Assembly (NCBI GenBank): GCA_030613005.1 | Contig: JAUWMV010000002.1 | Coordinates: forward strand, 1-64,000 | Reading direction: 5' to 3' | Source of the DNA: a bacterium | Lineage (GTDB): Bacteria > UBP14 > UBA6098 > B30-G16 | DNA: 64,000 nucleotides | Made by a program: the position numbers and the translations under genes | Shown: positions 29,201-37,528 of the stretch, in pieces | How the letters are laid out: the number at the start of each line of letters is the position of its first letter | Numbering within the stretch: position 1 is the first letter of the stretch | The notes under the pieces: generated by a model | Told to the model about the DNA's origin: nothing | What the model saw: only the letters and a program-made list of their open reading frames with translations | Database searches by the model: none

Positions 29201-29842
29201 TGGGCTTATGATATAGGTTACGGAGGGTTAGACCATGTTATGGCTTCTGGTAAGAATGTAAATGTTCTAATTCTCGATACAGAAGTATATTCAAATACAG
29301 GAGGCCAAGCATCAAAAGCAACTTCCCGAGGAAGTACAGCTAAATTTGCATACGCTGGAAAAAGCATGCCCAAAAAGGACCTAGGTATGATGATGCAAAG
29401 TTACGGATATGTATATGTAACTCAGATATCGATAGGTGCAAATCCGGGGCAGGCTGTCAAGGCTATGATTGAGGCTGAGAACTATCAAGGACCTTCAGTT
29501 GTCATATGTTATACGCCGTGTATTGCTCATGGAATCAATATGTCTAAGCAGTTGGAGGAGCAGAAAAAAGCTGTAAATTCCGGTCATTGGTTGCTTTATA
29601 GATATGATCCAACAAGAATCGATCGAGGATTAAATCCTTTACAGATTGACAGCAAGGCTCCTTCAATTCCAATTACAGACTATATTTATAATGAAAACCG
29701 ATATTTAGTTCTAACAAAGATGGAACCTGAAAGAGCAAAAATGCTTGCTAAATTGGCACAATACGATGTAGATCGTCGGTGGAATTATTACAAGCAGCTC
29801 TCTGAAATGGATTATAGCTGGGCAAAGAAAGAGAAAAAATAA
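26279..29842 (+). CDS. nifJ: Pyruvate:ferredoxin (flavodoxin) oxidoreductase
   Basis: This homodimeric enzyme oxidises pyruvate with CoA to acetyl-CoA and CO2 and reduces ferredoxin. The start at 26279 follows AAAAGGGG with eight bases between. The 1187 residues hold all domains in order: the pyrimidine-binding domain (EVIAIYPITPSSSMGE), a transketolase-like domain II, the gamma domain (GLGADGTVSANKNTIKII), the ferredoxin domain with CIQCGLCSIVC (about 697) and CTGCGLCIAVC (about 753), and the TPP domain with CSGCGETPYVKL, ALISNATGCSSIYGG and GDGWAYDIGYGG. The length matches one-piece PFORs of anaerobes. It is a stand-alone gene with a strong terminator. Confidence 0.97.
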   Translation: MAKKMMAMDGNSATAHVAHACNEVIAIYPITPSSSMGEIADAKSAMGETNIWGTIPNVTEMQSEGGASGAIHGALASGALATTFTASQGLLLMLPNMHKIAAELLPTVFHVSARSLACQALSIFADHSDVMSCRNTGFCMMSSSSIQEAMDISLISTAISLECRLPFLHFFDGFRTSHEIQKIEVLDKETMKNMIEDEFVIAHRNRGLSPDHPMLSGTSQNPDVYFQGRETVNPFYLQATEIVEKYMNKFKDLVGREYKIFQYVGAPDAEKVIILMGSGAETAHETVDILTQKGEKVGVIKVRLYRPFSIKHLSEALPSTVKKIAVLDRTKEPGSLGEPLYLDVVTGIDEMIENGIAPFNVKPLIVGGRYGLSSKEFTPGMVKAIFDNLDAPKPRNHFTVGIYDDVTNTSLEWDDEFSKTCSSAYQAMFWGLGADGTVSANKNTIKIITEATDKYAQGYFVYDSKKAGARTTSHVRFSDTPIKSTYLCQGADFVGCHNWSFLEKYNMINSLKENGTFLLNSPYSAEEVWDKLPQKVQNQIIDKKAKFYVINAIELAKELHLGARINTIMQTAFFKVADFISLDKAVKLIKDSIVKTYGMKGDKVVKQNFDAVDKALCSISEVKYPDHATSKIEMPPTVPNHAPDFVKEVTAKIIRLDGDNIKVSQMPANGQWLTGTTQYEKRNVAVEIPVWNPEICIQCGLCSIVCPHASIRMKIYNPKYLKDAPETFKSIDAKTKAFQGMKYTIQNAPEDCTGCGLCIAVCPAKDKKDPERKALNFQSQLELRESEVRNWNFFLNLPETEPALFNKATVKGSQLCRPLFEFSGACSGCGETPYVKLLTQLFGDRALISNATGCSSIYGGNLPTTPYCKNINGLGPAWTNSLFEDNAEIAMGFRLTCDRLQQEAKEALEKANFITENLKKDILQADQSTEEGISKLRGYVSKVKELANKNNDPHLVSLADFLVHKSVWALGGDGWAYDIGYGGLDHVMASGKNVNVLILDTEVYSNTGGQASKATSRGSTAKFAYAGKSMPKKDLGMMMQSYGYVYVTQISIGANPGQAVKAMIEAENYQGPSVVICYTPCIAHGINMSKQLEEQKKAVNSGHWLLYRYDPTRIDRGLNPLQIDSKAPSIPITDYIYNENRYLVLTKMEPERAKMLAKLAQYDVDRRWNYYKQLSEMDYSWAKKEKK

Positions 29843-29866
29843 CTTCATACTTAGATTGAAATAAAT

Positions 29867-29896
29867 AAGGGGGAAAGCCACACCCCCTTTTTTTTT
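29867..29896 (+). terminator. Terminator of nifJ
   Basis: AAGGGGG (29867-29873) pairs with CCCCCTT (29883-29889) around a nine-base loop, and the run of T continues to 29896. It lies 25 bases after the nifJ stop codon. Confidence 0.85.
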
Positions 29897-29941
29897 GGTT
29901 TTTGTTGTCTAAGAATCACAAAATATATCGCTTTTTGGTAA

Positions 29942-29975
29942 ATCAAAAAATAAGGCAGAGGTTTTATCCTCTGCC
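29942..29975 (-). terminator. Terminator of the serA operon
   Basis: The stem GGCAGAGG (29954-29961) and CCTCTGCC (29968-29975) with a six-base loop is followed on the minus strand by TTATTTTTTG. The T-rich side shows that it ends the leftward serA transcript, 58 bases after the stop codon. Confidence 0.8.
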
Positions 29976-30032
29976 AACAGAATAGCAAGATATGTTGTGG
30001 AATAGAATTAGTTTTTACATAATTCCTTCCAA

Positions 30033-30941
30033 TTAGGAAAATACCTCTTGAATAATAGAAATAATTTCCTCACCTATTCTAGCTTGCGCTTCTTTAGTCG
30101 ATGCCCCTAAATGAGGTGTTACAGTGACTTTTGGATGATTTATCAATTCAGGTTTAGGTTCCGGTTCACCTATAAATACATCAATTCCTGCACCGAGAAC
30201 TTTTTCAGAATTTAATGCCGCTATTAATGCATCCTCATCGACAGAACCTCCACGGGAAGTATTGATAATGACAACACCTTCTTTCATTTTACCAATTTCT
30301 TCTTTACCAATAACAGGTTTATCTATACTTGGAACATGCAAAGATATTATGTCGGAATTAGTTAACAATTCGTCCATAGAAACCATTTTAACGTTTGGCA
30401 TTCCTGGATCGTCAATATAAGCATCGTAAGAAATCACGTTCATGCCTAATCCAAGAGCTCTTTTTGCTAATTCATGTCCAATTCTACCAATACCAATAAT
30501 CCCAAGGGTTTTGTTCGCAAGTTCTTTACCCTGACTCTCCTTTTTAATAACTTTAAACTTGTCACCCTTTTGCATCCTCCAATTAGCAGATGCAATGTTT
30601 CTATATACTGAAAACATATGTCCAATAGCCATTTCTGCCACAGAAGGAGACGAGGCTGATGGTGTATTTCGAACTTGGATTCCCTTTGAACGTGCATATT
30701 CATGATCAATGTTGTCTATACCTACGCCACCTCTAATAATTACTTTCAAATTTTCAGCAGAATCTATGATAGGCTTGCGGACTTTGGTCGCGCTACGTAT
30801 AATCATAGCATCAAAAGATGGTATTGTTGATGTTAGTTCCTCAGGGGTCATTCCTATCTTTACGTCCACATTGTGACCCAGGGATTTAAGTTTATCCACC
30901 GCTTCTGAGGAAATCTTGTCACAAACTAATATTTTTGCCAT
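30033..30941 (-). CDS. serA: D-3-phosphoglycerate dehydrogenase, short form
   Basis: This NAD-dependent 2-hydroxyacid dehydrogenase of 302 residues would oxidise 3-phosphoglycerate in serine synthesis. The Rossmann motif GIIGIGRIGHELA (about 145-157) and the catalytic set of the family are present: Arg in INTSRGGSVDEDAL, Glu in the GEPEP region and His in VTPHLGAST. The early part MAKILVCDKISSEAVDKLKS and IIRGGVGIDNID are SerA-like. It has no C-terminal ACT domain, so no serine feedback site of the common kind. The aminotransferase two genes upstream in the same operon supports the serine role. Other 2-hydroxyacids remain possible substrates. Confidence 0.88.
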   Translation of the reverse strand: MAKILVCDKISSEAVDKLKSLGHNVDVKIGMTPEELTSTIPSFDAMIIRSATKVRKPIIDSAENLKVIIRGGVGIDNIDHEYARSKGIQVRNTPSASSPSVAEMAIGHMFSVYRNIASANWRMQKGDKFKVIKKESQGKELANKTLGIIGIGRIGHELAKRALGLGMNVISYDAYIDDPGMPNVKMVSMDELLTNSDIISLHVPSIDKPVIGKEEIGKMKEGVVIINTSRGGSVDEDALIAALNSEKVLGAGIDVFIGEPEPKPELINHPKVTVTPHLGASTKEAQARIGEEIISIIQEVFS

Positions 30942-30949
30942 AATTACTC

Positions 30950-31561
30950 CTATTTTTTTAAAACTCCGTAAGCAAACAATTTCACGATCTCATCGATTGA
31001 AACACCAATATCCATCGACTTGAAAATTTCAAATCGATCTTTCATAAAGTGAACTGTAGCCAAGAATCCTAAAGTTCCAAATAATGCAGAACTAAACAAC
31101 TGTGGGGACACATAATCTACAATTTCACCTTTGTTCTTAGCTTTTTGAATTGCGGAAATCAAAAGGTCTAACGGTGCAGAAAAAACATGAATTATGCCGA
31201 TCACTCTAGGGAATTCATCAGGTGAATATGCAAATCTAGCCATAAGGAATAATCCTTCAGGAAAATCAGCAAATTTTTCTTTTCCTGCAATTAGCATCTT
31301 TTTCAAAAGAATGTCAAAAGGGAGTTCGGGATTAATTTTCTGGTATACCGTTGTAAGTTGGTTATACAATTCCTTAATACAAGATGTAAAAAGTTGTTCT
31401 TTATTCCCGTAATAATAATAGACCATAGGCTGAGTTACATCAGCCTTCTGTACAATATTGCGTATTGTTGTACCAGAATATCCTTTTCTAGCGAACAACT
31501 CAACAGCAGCTCTGTATATTTTTTCCCTGACAGAAAAATTATCTTTGATATCCCTTTCCAT
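30950..31561 (-). CDS. TetR-family transcriptional regulator
   Basis: The 203-residue protein has the TetR helix-turn-helix at residues 13-58: KIYRAAVELFARKGYSGTTI, then RNIVQKADVTQPMVYYYYGN, followed by KEQLFTSCI. The helical C-terminal domain would bind a ligand and form a dimer; its ligand cannot be told. It sits between the aminotransferase gene (three bases upstream) and serA (eight bases downstream) in one operon. It may therefore control that operon in response to a metabolite, or may simply ride along. No palindromic operator stands out to me in the 177 bases before the operon. Confidence 0.9.
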   Translation of the reverse strand: MERDIKDNFSVREKIYRAAVELFARKGYSGTTIRNIVQKADVTQPMVYYYYGNKEQLFTSCIKELYNQLTTVYQKINPELPFDILLKKMLIAGKEKFADFPEGLFLMARFAYSPDEFPRVIGIIHVFSAPLDLLISAIQKAKNKGEIVDYVSPQLFSSALFGTLGFLATVHFMKDRFEIFKSMDIGVSIDEIVKLFAYGVLKK

Positions 31562-31564
31562 AAT

Positions 31565-32629
31565 CTATAGCCCTAGTATTTTTTCAATATCATTTAGCAA
31601 CTCTTTAATGTCATCTAAAGTTAGATCACCCATATGAGCAATTCTAAAGCTTTTTTCTTTAAGATTACCATAACCATTGGATATCATTTTCCCAACATTA
31701 GCAAGTTCTTTATTAAGATTAGCAACTGAAATACCTCTTGTGTTTGTTATTGCGGTTAGAGTTAGAGATTCATAACCATTTTCAGCAAATAATGCGAAAT
31801 ATTTCCTTGCCCAATTCCTTGTGTATTCAGCCATCTGCTGCAATCTATTCTGTCGGTTCTCCATTCCTTCAGCAAGAATTTTATCCAATTGATAGTCAAG
31901 CGCAAATAAATGCGGAATTGCAGGAGTGGTTGGGGTTTGGTTTCTATCGATGTATTTCAGAAAAACCATTATGTCAAAATAGAATCCTCTATTCTCAACA
32001 GTTTTTGCTCTTTCAATAGCCTTTTCACTAACAGTAGCAATTGCAAATCCGGAAGGTAAAGCGAAAGATTTTTGTGAACTTGCTAAAATAAAGTCGACAC
32101 CAAGCTCATCAACCTTAAACATATATCCACACATTGAGCTAACAGCATCAACACACCATACTACTTCTGGGTATTTTTTCATTATTTCAGCAACTTCAGA
32201 TATAGGATTCATAACACCTGTGGATGTTTCATTATGAGTATACAAAAGTGTATCGTATTTACCTGTAGCAAGTGCCTTATCAATTTCTTCAGTGGGGATG
32301 TGTTTACCCCATTCTACTTGAATTGTGTCTATTTCTTTTCCATTAGATTCGGCAATCTTCCCCCATCTTTCTGAAAAAGCACCACAATGGGTAGAAAGAA
32401 CCTTTCTTTTAATAAAATTGCGAACTGCAGCTTCCATTAGTCCTGACCCTGAACTTGTTGATAGAATAACATTATTCTCGGTAAAAAGAAGTTTCTTTAG
32501 TTTTGAAACTACTGAAGAAAAAAGTTCAGAGAATTCCTTGGTTCTATGCCCTATTTGGGGAGTAGTTAGTTTTTCAAGAACATCCTCGAGAACCTCTGTT
32601 GGACCTGGAATGAATAATTTTTTATGCAT
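31565..32629 (-). CDS. Class V aminotransferase, phosphoserine or alanine-glyoxylate type
   Basis: This PLP enzyme of 354 residues belongs to the serine-glyoxylate/alanine-glyoxylate group, which includes phosphoserine transaminases in archaea and some anaerobes. It starts MHKKLFIPGPTEVLEDVLEK and keeps IGHRTKEF, LSTSSGSGLMEAAVRN and VDAVSSMCGY (Asp binding the pyridine nitrogen). The Schiff-base lysine is in LASSQKSFALPSG (near residue 187), and an Arg lies in FRIAHMG. Being the first gene of an operon with serA makes conversion of 3-phosphohydroxypyruvate to phosphoserine its likely job. SerB is not in the window. A weak promoter may lie near 32670-32710 but I cannot fix its -10. Confidence 0.82.
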   Translation of the reverse strand: MHKKLFIPGPTEVLEDVLEKLTTPQIGHRTKEFSELFSSVVSKLKKLLFTENNVILSTSSGSGLMEAAVRNFIKRKVLSTHCGAFSERWGKIAESNGKEIDTIQVEWGKHIPTEEIDKALATGKYDTLLYTHNETSTGVMNPISEVAEIMKKYPEVVWCVDAVSSMCGYMFKVDELGVDFILASSQKSFALPSGFAIATVSEKAIERAKTVENRGFYFDIMVFLKYIDRNQTPTTPAIPHLFALDYQLDKILAEGMENRQNRLQQMAEYTRNWARKYFALFAENGYESLTLTAITNTRGISVANLNKELANVGKMISNGYGNLKEKSFRIAHMGDLTLDDIKELLNDIEKILGL

Positions 32630-32806
32630 ATTGACCCCCGATGTAAGTAGTTGATAAAAATATACATTAACATTTGATATAATTAAAAATCAAATTGCTA
32701 AAGTCAAGATATAAATTGTTGTGTTTTACATTATTTTTTCTGAATTTGTTATTGCTAAAAACAGTTAAGTAAGTTAGATATTCTTAGAGAATAAGAAAGG
32801 GGTTTT

Positions 32807-34078
32807 ATGAAAGTTCTAATAGTTGGAGGTGGCGGTCGAGAACACGCCTTGACTTGGAAGATAAATCAAAGTCCGTATATAAATGAGTTATTCGTTGCCC
32901 CTGGTAATGCAGGAATTTCTAAAATTGCCAAAACTGTGGATATCGACGTTGAAGATATAAGAGGGCTGGCAAGTTTCGCAGAACGTAATTCTATTGATTT
33001 GACAATTGTAGGTCCCGAAATACCTCTTGCAAATGGTATCGTTGACAGCTTTTCAAAGCGAGGATTGAATGTATTTGGTCCATCACAGAAAGCTGCCAAA
33101 ATTGAATCTAGTAAAGTTTTTTCAAAGGAATTTATGTATAAGTTTCATATTCCCACAGCAAGTTTCCTCGTGTTTTCTGATGCTGAGGAAGCAATTCATT
33201 TTCTTGAAGAAAAAGATTTCCCAATAGTAATAAAGACTGATGGCTTAGCAGGAGGAAAGGGCTCGGTTGTGGCTCATAACATTGATGAAGCTCGTGATGC
33301 AGTCGTCCATATGATGATCGAGCGAACCTGGGGTGATGCTGGCAAAAGAGTGATTATCGAGGAATTTCTCGAAGGCGTTGAAGCCTCTGTTTTAGCTATT
33401 ACTGATGGAGAAAACCTAATACCTCTTCAACCTTCTCAGGATTATAAAAGAGCACTCGACGGAAATGAAGGATCTAACACTGGTGGAATGGGAGCTATAG
33501 CACCGCATCCTAAGATTGATGAGCAACTTCTTAATAAAATCATAAATAATATCCTCAAACCTACTGTAGATGGATTGAGATATATGGGAACACCATTTAA
33601 GGGAATATTATACGCAGGCATTATGTTGACAAAAAACGGACCAAAAGTCTTGGAATTCAATTGTAGATTCGGCGATCCTGAAACACAAGTTATTTTTCCG
33701 ATTATGAAATCTGATCTTCTTGAACTTATCCTTTACGCTTTGGAAGGGAGAATTCTTGAAGCCGATATTGAATGGAATAACAAAAAAGCTGTATGTGTAG
33801 TTATTGCCTCTGGTGGTTATCCTAAAAGATATAGAAAAGGATATACGATTGAAGGACTTAATGATCTTGATAAAGCAATAAAAGACAAGGCTTTAATTTT
33901 TCATGCAGGAACAGCTAGACGTGGTAATGCAATAATTACAAACGGTGGAAGAGTTTTAAATGTTGTGGGATTAGGCAACACTTATAAACTTGCCACAGAG
34001 AATTCTTATGCAACAGTAAATCGAATAGATTTTGAAAAAGTTTTTTATAGATCTGATATCGCTTCTGAGTATGTATAA
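32807..34078 (+). CDS. purD: Phosphoribosylamine-glycine ligase
   Basis: PurD joins glycine to phosphoribosylamine with ATP in purine synthesis. The 423 residues begin MKVLIVGGGGREHALTWKI, the standard start, and show GPEIPLANGIVDSF, the ATP-grasp loop FPIVIKTDGLAGGKGSVVA, EEFLEGVEASVLAI, GMGAIAPHP and metal-binding EFNCRFGDPETQ. The length is typical. GAAAGGGG precedes the start. Its stop codon shares a base with the start of the histidine kinase gene (TAATG), so the two are translated together. No other purine gene lies in the window. Confidence 0.96.
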   Translation: MKVLIVGGGGREHALTWKINQSPYINELFVAPGNAGISKIAKTVDIDVEDIRGLASFAERNSIDLTIVGPEIPLANGIVDSFSKRGLNVFGPSQKAAKIESSKVFSKEFMYKFHIPTASFLVFSDAEEAIHFLEEKDFPIVIKTDGLAGGKGSVVAHNIDEARDAVVHMMIERTWGDAGKRVIIEEFLEGVEASVLAITDGENLIPLQPSQDYKRALDGNEGSNTGGMGAIAPHPKIDEQLLNKIINNILKPTVDGLRYMGTPFKGILYAGIMLTKNGPKVLEFNCRFGDPETQVIFPIMKSDLLELILYALEGRILEADIEWNNKKAVCVVIASGGYPKRYRKGYTIEGLNDLDKAIKDKALIFHAGTARRGNAIITNGGRVLNVVGLGNTYKLATENSYATVNRIDFEKVFYRSDIASEYV

Positions 34079-35676
34079 TGCTTTATAAACTTCGCACAAT
34101 TGTATTAATAAGCCTTGGGATAGCACTATTAATTGCGGCTATAACAACCTACTATTCAGTACAAAGGAGCCGTAAATCTGCACTATTTATGGTTGAGAAA
34201 GACGCCATTTCACTAGCTAATATTTTCATAGAGGGTGCAAGACAGATTCACACTACGCAGAAATTCGATATTAGTCAATGGCGAATGAGACTAATTCAAA
34301 TGCTTAGCGGAAAGGCTCCAGAAGAAGTATATGAAAAATATCCACATTTTGTAAAAAGCACAGCAATAATTGATTACAATGGTCAAATAAAAGAAATTAA
34401 AGGTCTAACCACTCCAGAGGAAGAAAATTTTCTCAGGGAACTTCCTAAACTTATTTCCAATTCTTCAAAAGAAGGTGAAATATTTTTCTTCGGTCTTGAT
34501 CCAGATTTTCCACCAGCAACAGGACCATATGGAGCTGTTATATTTAAATCGAAGAAAATCAGTGTTCTTTTTATCCCCCCTCCGATAACTCACGATGTTG
34601 GAATTGGAAAACTGGCAAGACAGCTTGCTGAAACCCCATCAGTGCGATATATACTTCTTCAAGATACAGCAGGTATAATTGTTAGTTCTAAGGATATAAA
34701 ACGAATGACTTCTATCCAGTCGGATCCATTTCTTTTAAAAGTTGCAACCGAAAAAGTATCTGCAAGCCGTAGAATAACATTTCAAGGAGAAAAGGTCTTG
34801 GAACTTGTATATCCTTTCCCTAAGCTTGGGGAGTTCTCCGGTGTATTGAGGATTGGATTACCTTTATCAGAATATAGAGAAGTTTTCAGCGTTATGAAAC
34901 TTATACTTGGTCTTGGTATAATATTAGCGCTTTTAACTGTTATAACAACAATGATGCTTTTCACGATTTCAAACCGTATGTTCCAACTCAGGCAGGAGCA
35001 TGAGCGTCTTCTTCACTTAAGATCACTTGGAGAAGTTGCAGCTTCGGTAGCACACCAAATTCGAAATCCACTTAATGCAATTTCAATCTCTCTTCAACGT
35101 TTGATGGTTGAATTCATCCCTTCAGAAAATCCTGAGGATTTCAATAGAATCGTTCAGGTTGGTTTATCAGAAGGCAAACGTGTAGATAAAATTGTTCGGG
35201 AATTCATTGCGATTGCAGGCAACATATCTCCTATTAGGAAACAAGTAAACATAAAGGAATTTATGGAGCATTTTTGCGTTTGGTGTAATGATATCGCTAT
35301 TGGCAATAAGATCGAGTTTGAATTCGAGAATAAGCTTGCATCGTTGAATAGCATAAAAATAGATAGAGAAAAAATTTGGCAAGCATTAGAAAATCTTGCC
35401 AAAAATGCTTTTGAAGCAACCTCTACAGGTGGAAAATTTAATATTTCAATCGAGGAATCAAAAAATAAATTCGTCATTAGACTTTTTAACACCGGTGTAC
35501 ATATTGAGAAATCATTAATCGATAATCTTTTCAAACCGTATGTTAGTACAAAAGGTAAAGGAACTGGTTTGGGATTATTTTACTCAAAACGTGTAATTGA
35601 ATCTCATGGCGGCACATTGGAAGCTAATAACGTTCATGAAGGTGTGGAATTTGTTGTTACTCTACCAATAATTTAA
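34078..35676 (+). CDS. Membrane sensor histidine kinase
   Basis: The 532-residue kinase has two membrane helices, about residues 8-26 and 275-303, around a periplasmic sensor domain of about 245 residues that I do not recognise. The second helix leads into a short linker with no PAS domain. The H-box is SVAHQIRNPLNAISISLQRL with the phospho-accepting His near residue 325. The ATP domain has the N-box ENLAKNAFEA (about 435-444), a degenerate G1 (LFNTGVHIE) and a good G2 (KGTGLGLFYSKRVI). The H-box type is that of NtrB/PilS kinases. No response regulator is adjacent; the NtrC-type protein at 23891-25249 is the obvious candidate. It is coupled to purD by TAATG. Confidence 0.92.
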   Translation: MLYKLRTIVLISLGIALLIAAITTYYSVQRSRKSALFMVEKDAISLANIFIEGARQIHTTQKFDISQWRMRLIQMLSGKAPEEVYEKYPHFVKSTAIIDYNGQIKEIKGLTTPEEENFLRELPKLISNSSKEGEIFFFGLDPDFPPATGPYGAVIFKSKKISVLFIPPPITHDVGIGKLARQLAETPSVRYILLQDTAGIIVSSKDIKRMTSIQSDPFLLKVATEKVSASRRITFQGEKVLELVYPFPKLGEFSGVLRIGLPLSEYREVFSVMKLILGLGIILALLTVITTMMLFTISNRMFQLRQEHERLLHLRSLGEVAASVAHQIRNPLNAISISLQRLMVEFIPSENPEDFNRIVQVGLSEGKRVDKIVREFIAIAGNISPIRKQVNIKEFMEHFCVWCNDIAIGNKIEFEFENKLASLNSIKIDREKIWQALENLAKNAFEATSTGGKFNISIEESKNKFVIRLFNTGVHIEKSLIDNLFKPYVSTKGKGTGLGLFYSKRVIESHGGTLEANNVHEGVEFVVTLPII

Positions 35677-35775
35677 TAATCATAATTAATCAATAATAAG
35701 CAACATGTCAATGATATATTTCTGTTTTATTGAGTAAACCTTCAGTGAAATTATTACAATGTGTTAAATATTCAT

Positions 35776-36156
35776 TCAAAATATAGTATTATAAAACGCG
35801 ATGAAAAAAACAAGAATAGAATAAACAACAAAAATAATTGTGAACACTCCATGCAGCTTGAAAAGATATGCTACACTTTTTAAATAACGCTCGAGTGTTA
35901 TATTATCCTTTATTTTTATGAATTTTTTTCCTTTTTTGACAACATTAAGTGATGCAATAGTTAACCATGAAAAAAGGAAACTAGGTAATATTATGGCTGC
36001 ATAAGCTAAAGGTATCCATTCCGCAATGGCACTTATAAAGATTACCAAAGTAGCAATCGATATTAAAAGGTAAAATAAGCATAGGAAATTGAGCCAGTCA
36101 ACAGATTTTTGTATGTGTTTAATGTAATTTTCAATATAATCTTCTCGATTTTCCAT
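35776..36156 (-). CDS. Small membrane protein of unknown function
   Basis: This 126-residue protein has three, perhaps four, membrane segments (about 21-43 FLCLFYLLISIATLVIFIS, 47-70 with IPLAYAAIILPSFLFSW, and 100-122 VFTIIFVVYSILVFFIAF), linked by a basic loop (NVVKKGKKFIKIKDN). GGAGACAAA precedes the start. It is not similar to anything I can name. It stands alone between the histidine kinase, which points towards it, and the etfA operon. Confidence 0.6.
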   Translation of the reverse strand: MENREDYIENYIKHIQKSVDWLNFLCLFYLLISIATLVIFISAIAEWIPLAYAAIILPSFLFSWLTIASLNVVKKGKKFIKIKDNITLERYLKSVAYLFKLHGVFTIIFVVYSILVFFIAFYNTIF

Positions 36157-36201
36157 TTGTCTCCTTCCTGAGCAAATTTCTTCTATATTGTGATATGTAA
36201 A

Positions 36202-36288
36202 TTACGGTCTTCCAGCAAATTCTGATACATTACCATCAGGATCAGCATATAGAAACATTGCATAATCTGAGGAATACTCTATATAATC
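36202..36288 (-). pseudogene. Fragment of a glyoxalase/VOC-family gene
   Basis: Directly after the etfA stop codon the minus strand reads about 28 codons, YIEYSSDYAMFLYADPDGNV then SEFAGRP and a stop at 36202. F-x-x-x-DPDGN-x-x-EF is the usual end of VOC (glyoxalase/bleomycin-resistance) proteins, including the metal-binding Glu. The frame has a stop just upstream at 36295-36297 and no start, and the rest of the gene is missing, so etfA may have been joined to this relic by a deletion. Confidence 0.45.
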
Positions 36289-37480
36289 ATTTCTTCATTT
36301 TTTTTATCAGAGAAGGAACAACCTCGAATAAATCCCCGACGAATCCGTAGTCAGCCAATTCGAAAATTGGAGCATTAGGATCTTTGTTAATTGCCATAAT
36401 AACTTCAGAAGGTTGCATTCCAACCTGATGTTGAATTGCTCCCGAAATTCCTATTGCAATATATAATTTAGGGGAAACCGTTTTCCCAGTTTGGCCTACT
36501 TGATGAGCATATGGTATCCATCCAGCATCCACTGCTGCCCTCGACGCTCCAACAGCTCCATTAAAAATTTTCGCTAATTCAAAAAGCATTCCGAAAGCCT
36601 CCGGACCGTCGAGTCCTCTACCACCAGAAACAATAACATCAGCCTCAGCAATATTTATCATCTCACCGAGCTCTTCTACACTTTCGAGAATTGTGGTTCT
36701 TTTTCTGGGCCATTTTATATCAGAAAGGTCTTCAACAATTACTTCACTTTTTCTTTCGATTTCTTCAGGAAGAGGTTTCATTACTCGCGGTCGAACTGTA
36801 GCCATTTGCGGTCTAGTATTAGGGCATAAAATCGTTGCCATAATATTGCCTCCAAAAGCAGGTCTTGTTTGCATTAGAAGACCAGTTTCAGGATCGATGT
36901 CAAGCTGAGTACAATCTGCAGTTAGTCCAGTATTAATTTTAACCGCAAGACGAGGAATAATTGATCTTCCCCATATTGTAGCACCACAAAGTACAATTTC
37001 TGGCTGATATTTTTTGACAAGCTTTTCGAGAACGATTGAGTAATTCTCCTCATTAAAATCTTTCAAATATTCAGAATCCGCAACAATTACTCTATCCGAA
37101 CCACGATATACATACGATTCAGCTAAGTCTTTGATATTATGACCAAGTATAATTGTAGTAAGGTCCACCTCCCGTGCATTTGCTAAAGTTCTACCAACAC
37201 TAAGAAGTTCAAATCCTACTGTAGCAGGCTTACCATGCTCGAGCTCTGCAACAACACACACACCAGAATATTCGTTAATATCTACAGGTTTAGATTCGGT
37301 GAGTTCCGCTCTAGAGACAATAGCATCATATGGACAGGCATCTAAGCATGCACCGCAGACGGTGCAACCTTCCTCGATGATAGCTATATCATTTATAATT
37401 TTAATAACACCAAAACGACACGAGGGAACACATGCATTACAACCTACACAGAGGTCTTCAATTATTTCAATATAATTCAC
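36287..37480 (-). CDS. etfA: Electron-transfer flavoprotein alpha with ferredoxin domain
   Basis: I place the start at the GTG at 37480, four bases after GGAGG; an upstream GTG (37504) contains that site. The 397-residue protein begins with a two-cluster ferredoxin domain: CVGCNACVPSC and, after a loop, CTVCGACLDACPYD, about residues 10-55. Then comes an EtfA alpha/beta domain with VSGGRGLDGPEAFG, VGASRAAVDAGW, QVGQTGKTVSPKLYIAIGIS and GAIQHQVGM, the FAD-binding set. CarE of the Acetobacterium caffeyl-CoA reductase complex has this same N-terminal extension, so electron bifurcation or ferredoxin-linked transfer is plausible. The partner etfB is 2.4 kb away on the other strand. It is third in the mutL-rpoZ-etfA run. 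Confidence 0.93.
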   Translation of the reverse strand: MNYIEIIEDLCVGCNACVPSCRFGVIKIINDIAIIEEGCTVCGACLDACPYDAIVSRAELTESKPVDINEYSGVCVVAELEHGKPATVGFELLSVGRTLANAREVDLTTIILGHNIKDLAESYVYRGSDRVIVADSEYLKDFNEENYSIVLEKLVKKYQPEIVLCGATIWGRSIIPRLAVKINTGLTADCTQLDIDPETGLLMQTRPAFGGNIMATILCPNTRPQMATVRPRVMKPLPEEIERKSEVIVEDLSDIKWPRKRTTILESVEELGEMINIAEADVIVSGGRGLDGPEAFGMLFELAKIFNGAVGASRAAVDAGWIPYAHQVGQTGKTVSPKLYIAIGISGAIQHQVGMQPSEVIMAINKDPNAPIFELADYGFVGDLFEVVPSLIKKMKK

Positions 37481-37528
37481 AAAACCTCCAAAATTCTTTT
37501 CCACAGAAGAATCTAAAAATCGTTAAAG

